Source: Candidatus Babelota bacterium (GTDB taxonomy: Bacteria > JAGOBX01). Taken from it: a stretch of 9,861 bases of DNA. Under the pieces are notes generated by a model, which did not search any database, was not told where the DNA came from, and saw only the letters and a program-made list of their open reading frames with translations. The DNA is taken from positions 1 through 9,861 of the forward strand of contig JAGOBX010000097.1 in the NCBI GenBank assembly GCA_017999075.1. Direction: 5' to 3'. Shown here one piece after another: positions 7,953-9,861 of this stretch. Numbering within the stretch: the stretch's first letter is position 1; each line of letters starts with the position of its first letter. The translations under genes and the position numbers were made by a program.

Positions 7953-7977
7953 AGAAATCGACGTTTCTCAATTTTTT
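7953..7977 (+). other. Short leader hairpin followed by a T run
   Basis: AGAAA (7953-7957) pairs with TTTCT (7964-7968), with an extra T-G wobble pair and a 4-base loop. TTTTTT (7972-7977) follows after three bases. It resembles a weak attenuator lying about 25 nt into the predicted transcript. The stem has little G/C, so function as a terminator is doubtful. Confidence 0.25.
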
Positions 7978-8026
7978 ATTTAACATAAAAAATAAATCTG
8001 AATCTGTATAAAAATATTTTTTAATA

Positions 8027-8043
8027 TTCAGCACATTGCTGAA
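8027..8043 (+). promoter_or_regulatory. Hairpin directly upstream of the ADH synthase ribosome-binding site
   Basis: TTCAGC (8027-8032) and GCTGAA (8038-8043) form a perfect 6-bp stem with loop ACATT. The stem ends on the base before the Shine-Dalgarno run GGGGG (8044-8048). It may hold the ribosome-binding site open or be a protein or ligand contact point; no known riboswitch was recognised. Confidence 0.45.
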
Positions 8044-8048
8044 GGGGG
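8044..8048 (+). promoter_or_regulatory. Strong Shine-Dalgarno site of ADH synthase gene
   Basis: A GGGGG run within GAAGGGGGAA sits 6 nt before the ATG at 8055. In a region with so few G residues it clearly marks the start, and it contrasts with the asnB start on the other side of the intergenic region, which has no such site. Confidence 0.85.
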
Positions 8049-8054
8049 AAAAAA

Positions 8055-8846
8055 ATGATAGGAAAAAATATAAGATTGGAGCGAATCATAGATAGAAATA
8101 CAGGCAAATCTGTTATAATACCTATGGATCATGGTTTTTCAGTGGGCCCGATTAAAGGCCTTGAAGATATGAAAACAACGATTAATTCAATTGCAGCAGG
8201 CGGAGCTAACGCGATCATACTTCATAAAGGAATAATAATGAATGGCCATAGAAGACGCGGCAAAGACATAGGTTTAATTATACATTTGTCAGGAAGCACT
8301 TCAATAAGTTCAGATCCCAATGCAAAAGTATTAGTATGTTCTGTTGAAGAAGCTGTGCGTCTTGGTTCGGACTGTGTTTCAATACACATAAATCTCGGCG
8401 CTGAAACCGAAACAAAAATGCTTGAAGATTTTGGGTTTATATCAAAAAAATGTATGGAGTGGGGAATGCCGCTGCTTGCAATGATGTACACACGCGGAAA
8501 AAATATAAAAAAAGAAAATGATGCGGATATAGTTAAGCATGCAGCTCGCGTAGCAGCCGAAGTCGGAGCAGATATTGTTAAAGTTTCTTACACCGGAAGC
8601 GAATCAAGTTTTAAAAAAGTAATTAAAGGATGTCCGATTCCTGTGATGATTGCAGGCGGAGAATTTATAGAAAGCGAAAAAGAATTTCTTGAACTTATAA
8701 ATTCATCTATAAAAGCAGGAGCAGCAGGCGTTACAATAGGCAGAAATGCTTTTGCTCATAAAACTCCGGAAAAAATGGTAAGGGCAATAACATCAATAGT
8801 TCATCAGAAAAAATCCGTTAAAGAAGCCCTGCAATATCTGAATTAA
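8055..8846 (+). CDS. aroA': 2-amino-3,7-dideoxy-D-threo-hept-6-ulosonate synthase
   Basis: This 263-residue class I aldolase of the DeoC/FbaB fold closely resembles the archaeal MJ0400-type ADH synthase. It is predicted to join L-aspartate semialdehyde with a 6-deoxy-5-ketofructose 1-phosphate-derived unit, making the first intermediate of the alternative route to 3-dehydroquinate. Visible motifs are RLERI near the start, PMDHGFSVGPIKGL (23-36, with D25), GGANAIILHKGI (49-60), GLIIHLSGSTSIS (73-85), WGMPLLAMMY with Y145, and the Schiff-base lysine K176 in ADIVKVSYTG. AGGEF (200-204) and GAAGVTIGRNAF (222-233) form the phosphate-binding end of the barrel. Length is normal for the family (about 265). 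Ordinary fructose-bisphosphate aldolase activity is the main alternative, but the next gene, dehydroquinate synthase II, makes the ADH role much more likely. A strong ribosome-binding site and a consensus-like promoter lie upstream. Arginine codons CGC and CGT argue for a bacterial host. Confidence 0.92.
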   Translation: MIGKNIRLERIIDRNTGKSVIIPMDHGFSVGPIKGLEDMKTTINSIAAGGANAIILHKGIIMNGHRRRGKDIGLIIHLSGSTSISSDPNAKVLVCSVEEAVRLGSDCVSIHINLGAETETKMLEDFGFISKKCMEWGMPLLAMMYTRGKNIKKENDADIVKHAARVAAEVGADIVKVSYTGSESSFKKVIKGCPIPVMIAGGEFIESEKEFLELINSSIKAGAAGVTIGRNAFAHKTPEKMVRAITSIVHQKKSVKEALQYLN

Positions 8847-8872
8847 ATTTTTTTTACATTGAGAGAAAAGAA

Positions 8873-9861
8873 ATGAAAAAAATAATTTTAAAACTCACAG
8901 AAAAATGGAATAAAAATTTAGCTACATTTGCAATAGAAAAAGGAATAACTTCATTTTTAACAAATGCGGAAAACGCTGTTAAACTAAAAGAATTAGCAAA
9001 ACTTGAAATCATTGGCGATTTCAACGGCGCAGACAAAATCATAGGAAAAGATTGCGAATACCTGATAATTAAAGATAAATCGGACGAAATCAAAGCCGTT
9101 GAAACAGCCCGCCAGAAACCTGTTATAATCAAATTGTCAAATTGGAAAGTCATACCTATAGAAAACATTATAGCTCAGACTGATAACATAATAGTTGAAA
9201 TAGATTCATTTGAAGAAGCAAAATTATGTTCAGGAATTCTTGAAAAAGGCGTAAAATCATTTGTTGTTGAAACAAAAGATTTAAACGAACTTTCTGAAAT
9301 AACAAATTATTTTCACAGTTCAGAACCTGTAATTTCTCTTATTGATGCCGAAATAGTTTCAATAAAACATCTTCCTGTAACAGACAGAGTATGTATAGAT
9401 TCATGCAATTTAATGAGTTATGGGGAAGGTTTTTTAATCGGTTCATCAAGCCAATGTTTATTTTTAACCCACTCAGAATCAATAGAAAATCCTTATGTGG
9501 CTGCAAGACCATTCAGGGTAAATGCAGGCGCTGTTCATTCATATATAATGATTCCCGGCAATAAAACCAAATATCTGTCCGAAATAAAAGCAGGCGACGA
9601 ATTATTAACTGTATCGTTCGACGGAAAAACAAAACTTAATGTTACAGGAAGAGTTAAAATAGAAAAAAGACCTATGCTTCTTGTTAAAGCAAAATATCAA
9701 GACAATGAATTTTCTGTTGTTTTGCAAAACGCTGAAACTGTAAATTTAACGTCTTCGGAAGGAAAACCTGTTTCAGTTTCAAAATTAAAACAAGGTGATA
9801 AAGTAAAATGCTATGTGGAAAATTCTGGAAGACATTTCGGAATGAGTATAAATGAAACTAT
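8873..9861 (+). CDS. aroB': 3-dehydroquinate synthase II (3' end outside window)
   Basis: The frame stays open from the ATG at 8873 to the right edge, giving 329 residues. The protein matches archaeal-type dehydroquinate synthase II (MJ1249 family), which performs NAD-dependent oxidative deamination and cyclisation of ADH to 3-dehydroquinate. It is unrelated to AroB. Family signatures are [20 protein letters not shown] (171-190), [20 protein letters not shown] (200-219), [13 protein letters not shown] (231-243), GRVKIEKRP (259-267), LQNAETV (284-290) and GRHFGM (319-324). Relatives end a few residues after this last motif with an IEET-like tail, so very little is missing. The N-terminal third (about 1-150) is more divergent, as is usual for the family. 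A GAGAG motif lies at 8861-8865, and the gap to the upstream gene is 26 bp without a terminator, so the two form one operon. Genes for later shikimate steps may follow beyond the edge. Confidence 0.93.
   Translation, partial: MKKIILKLTEKWNKNLATFAIEKGITSFLTNAENAVKLKELAKLEIIGDFNGADKIIGKDCEYLIIKDKSDEIKAVETARQKPVIIKLSNWKVIPIENIIAQTDNIIVEIDSFEEAKLCSGILEKGVKSFVVETKDLNELSEITNYFHSSEPVISLIDAEIVSIKHLPVTDRVCIDSCNLMSYGEGFLIGSSSQCLFLTHSESIENPYVAARPFRVNAGAVHSYIMIPGNKTKYLSEIKAGDELLTVSFDGKTKLNVTGRVKIEKRPMLLVKAKYQDNEFSVVLQNAETVNLTSSEGKPVSVSKLKQGDKVKCYVENSGRHFGMSINET

Larger units (their letters stand above)
7764..8054. other. Divergent intergenic regulatory region
   Basis: This 291-bp stretch of almost pure A/T separates the minus-strand asnB-like group from the plus-strand aromatic genes. 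No open frame in it looks like a gene, and no tRNA or known riboswitch fold was recognised. Its contents, listed separately, are a candidate asnB minus 10 box next to the ATG, a TTGACA-type promoter facing right with a small inverted repeat over its minus 35, and two short hairpins in the rightward leader. The half nearest asnB (about 7780-7890) shows only A/T runs. Confidence 0.7.

Noticed and set aside
7953-7977. True intrinsic terminator before the ADH synthase gene
   Set aside because: The stem is only five pairs plus a wobble with almost no G/C, and the T run is offset by three bases. It is kept only as a weak leader hairpin.
8847-8872. Terminator or promoter between the two aromatic genes
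   Set aside because: The 26-bp gap has a T run but no stem before it and no promoter-like pair; it fits simple operon spacing with a GAGAG ribosome-binding motif.
8854-9168. Minus-strand frame of 104 codons
   Set aside because: It is antisense to dehydroquinate synthase II, which continues through this region with clear homology-type motifs downstream.

Overview
The window is strongly AT-rich DNA, well under 35% GC by eye, with many A/T homopolymer runs. It most likely comes from a bacterium. The evidence is strong Shine-Dalgarno sites on some genes, a consensus-like TTGACA/TATTAT promoter, a hybrid histidine kinase with a fused receiver domain, and free use of CGC/CGT arginine codons alongside AGA. 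The lineage cannot be fixed. An archaeal-type entry to aromatic biosynthesis in an anaerobe-like gene set would suit Desulfobacterota or one of several uncultured AT-rich phyla, but that is inference.

Layout. Positions 1-7763 hold five closely packed genes, all on the minus strand. In transcription order they are: an AsnB-type glutamine amidotransferase/asparagine synthetase; an LhgO-like FAD-dependent oxidoreductase; a soluble PAS-histidine kinase-receiver protein; a B12-binding radical SAM protein; and a large YfhO-like membrane protein that runs off the left edge. The last three are tightly coupled: an 8-bp overlap (with the start chosen here), then a 5-bp gap. A 291-bp AT-rich divergent intergenic region (7764-8054) carries candidate promoters for both directions. 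To its right, on the plus strand, lie 2-amino-3,7-dideoxy-D-threo-hept-6-ulosonate (ADH) synthase and dehydroquinate synthase II. The second is cut by the right edge within what looks like its last few codons.

How the genes fit together. The plus-strand pair catalyses the two steps of the methanogen-type route to 3-dehydroquinate, which replaces AroG/F/H plus AroB, and is the best-supported functional assignment here. The minus-strand group looks like part of a larger cell-surface or secondary-metabolite locus. AsnB paralogues, B12-radical SAM proteins and multi-pass YfhO proteins commonly occur near envelope glycan genes, with YfhO-type proteins thought to act on glycosylated membrane or wall products. 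The substrate is not determinable from the sequence. The unusual element is a cytoplasmic hybrid sensor kinase placed in the middle of the biosynthetic genes, with its stop overlapping the radical SAM start.

No rRNA, tRNA, CRISPR array, insertion sequence or convincing intrinsic terminator was seen. No strongly supported novel system was found. The most worthwhile leads are the kinase-containing operon, the archaeal-type aromatic pair with its structured leader, and the asnB start that lacks a ribosome-binding site.
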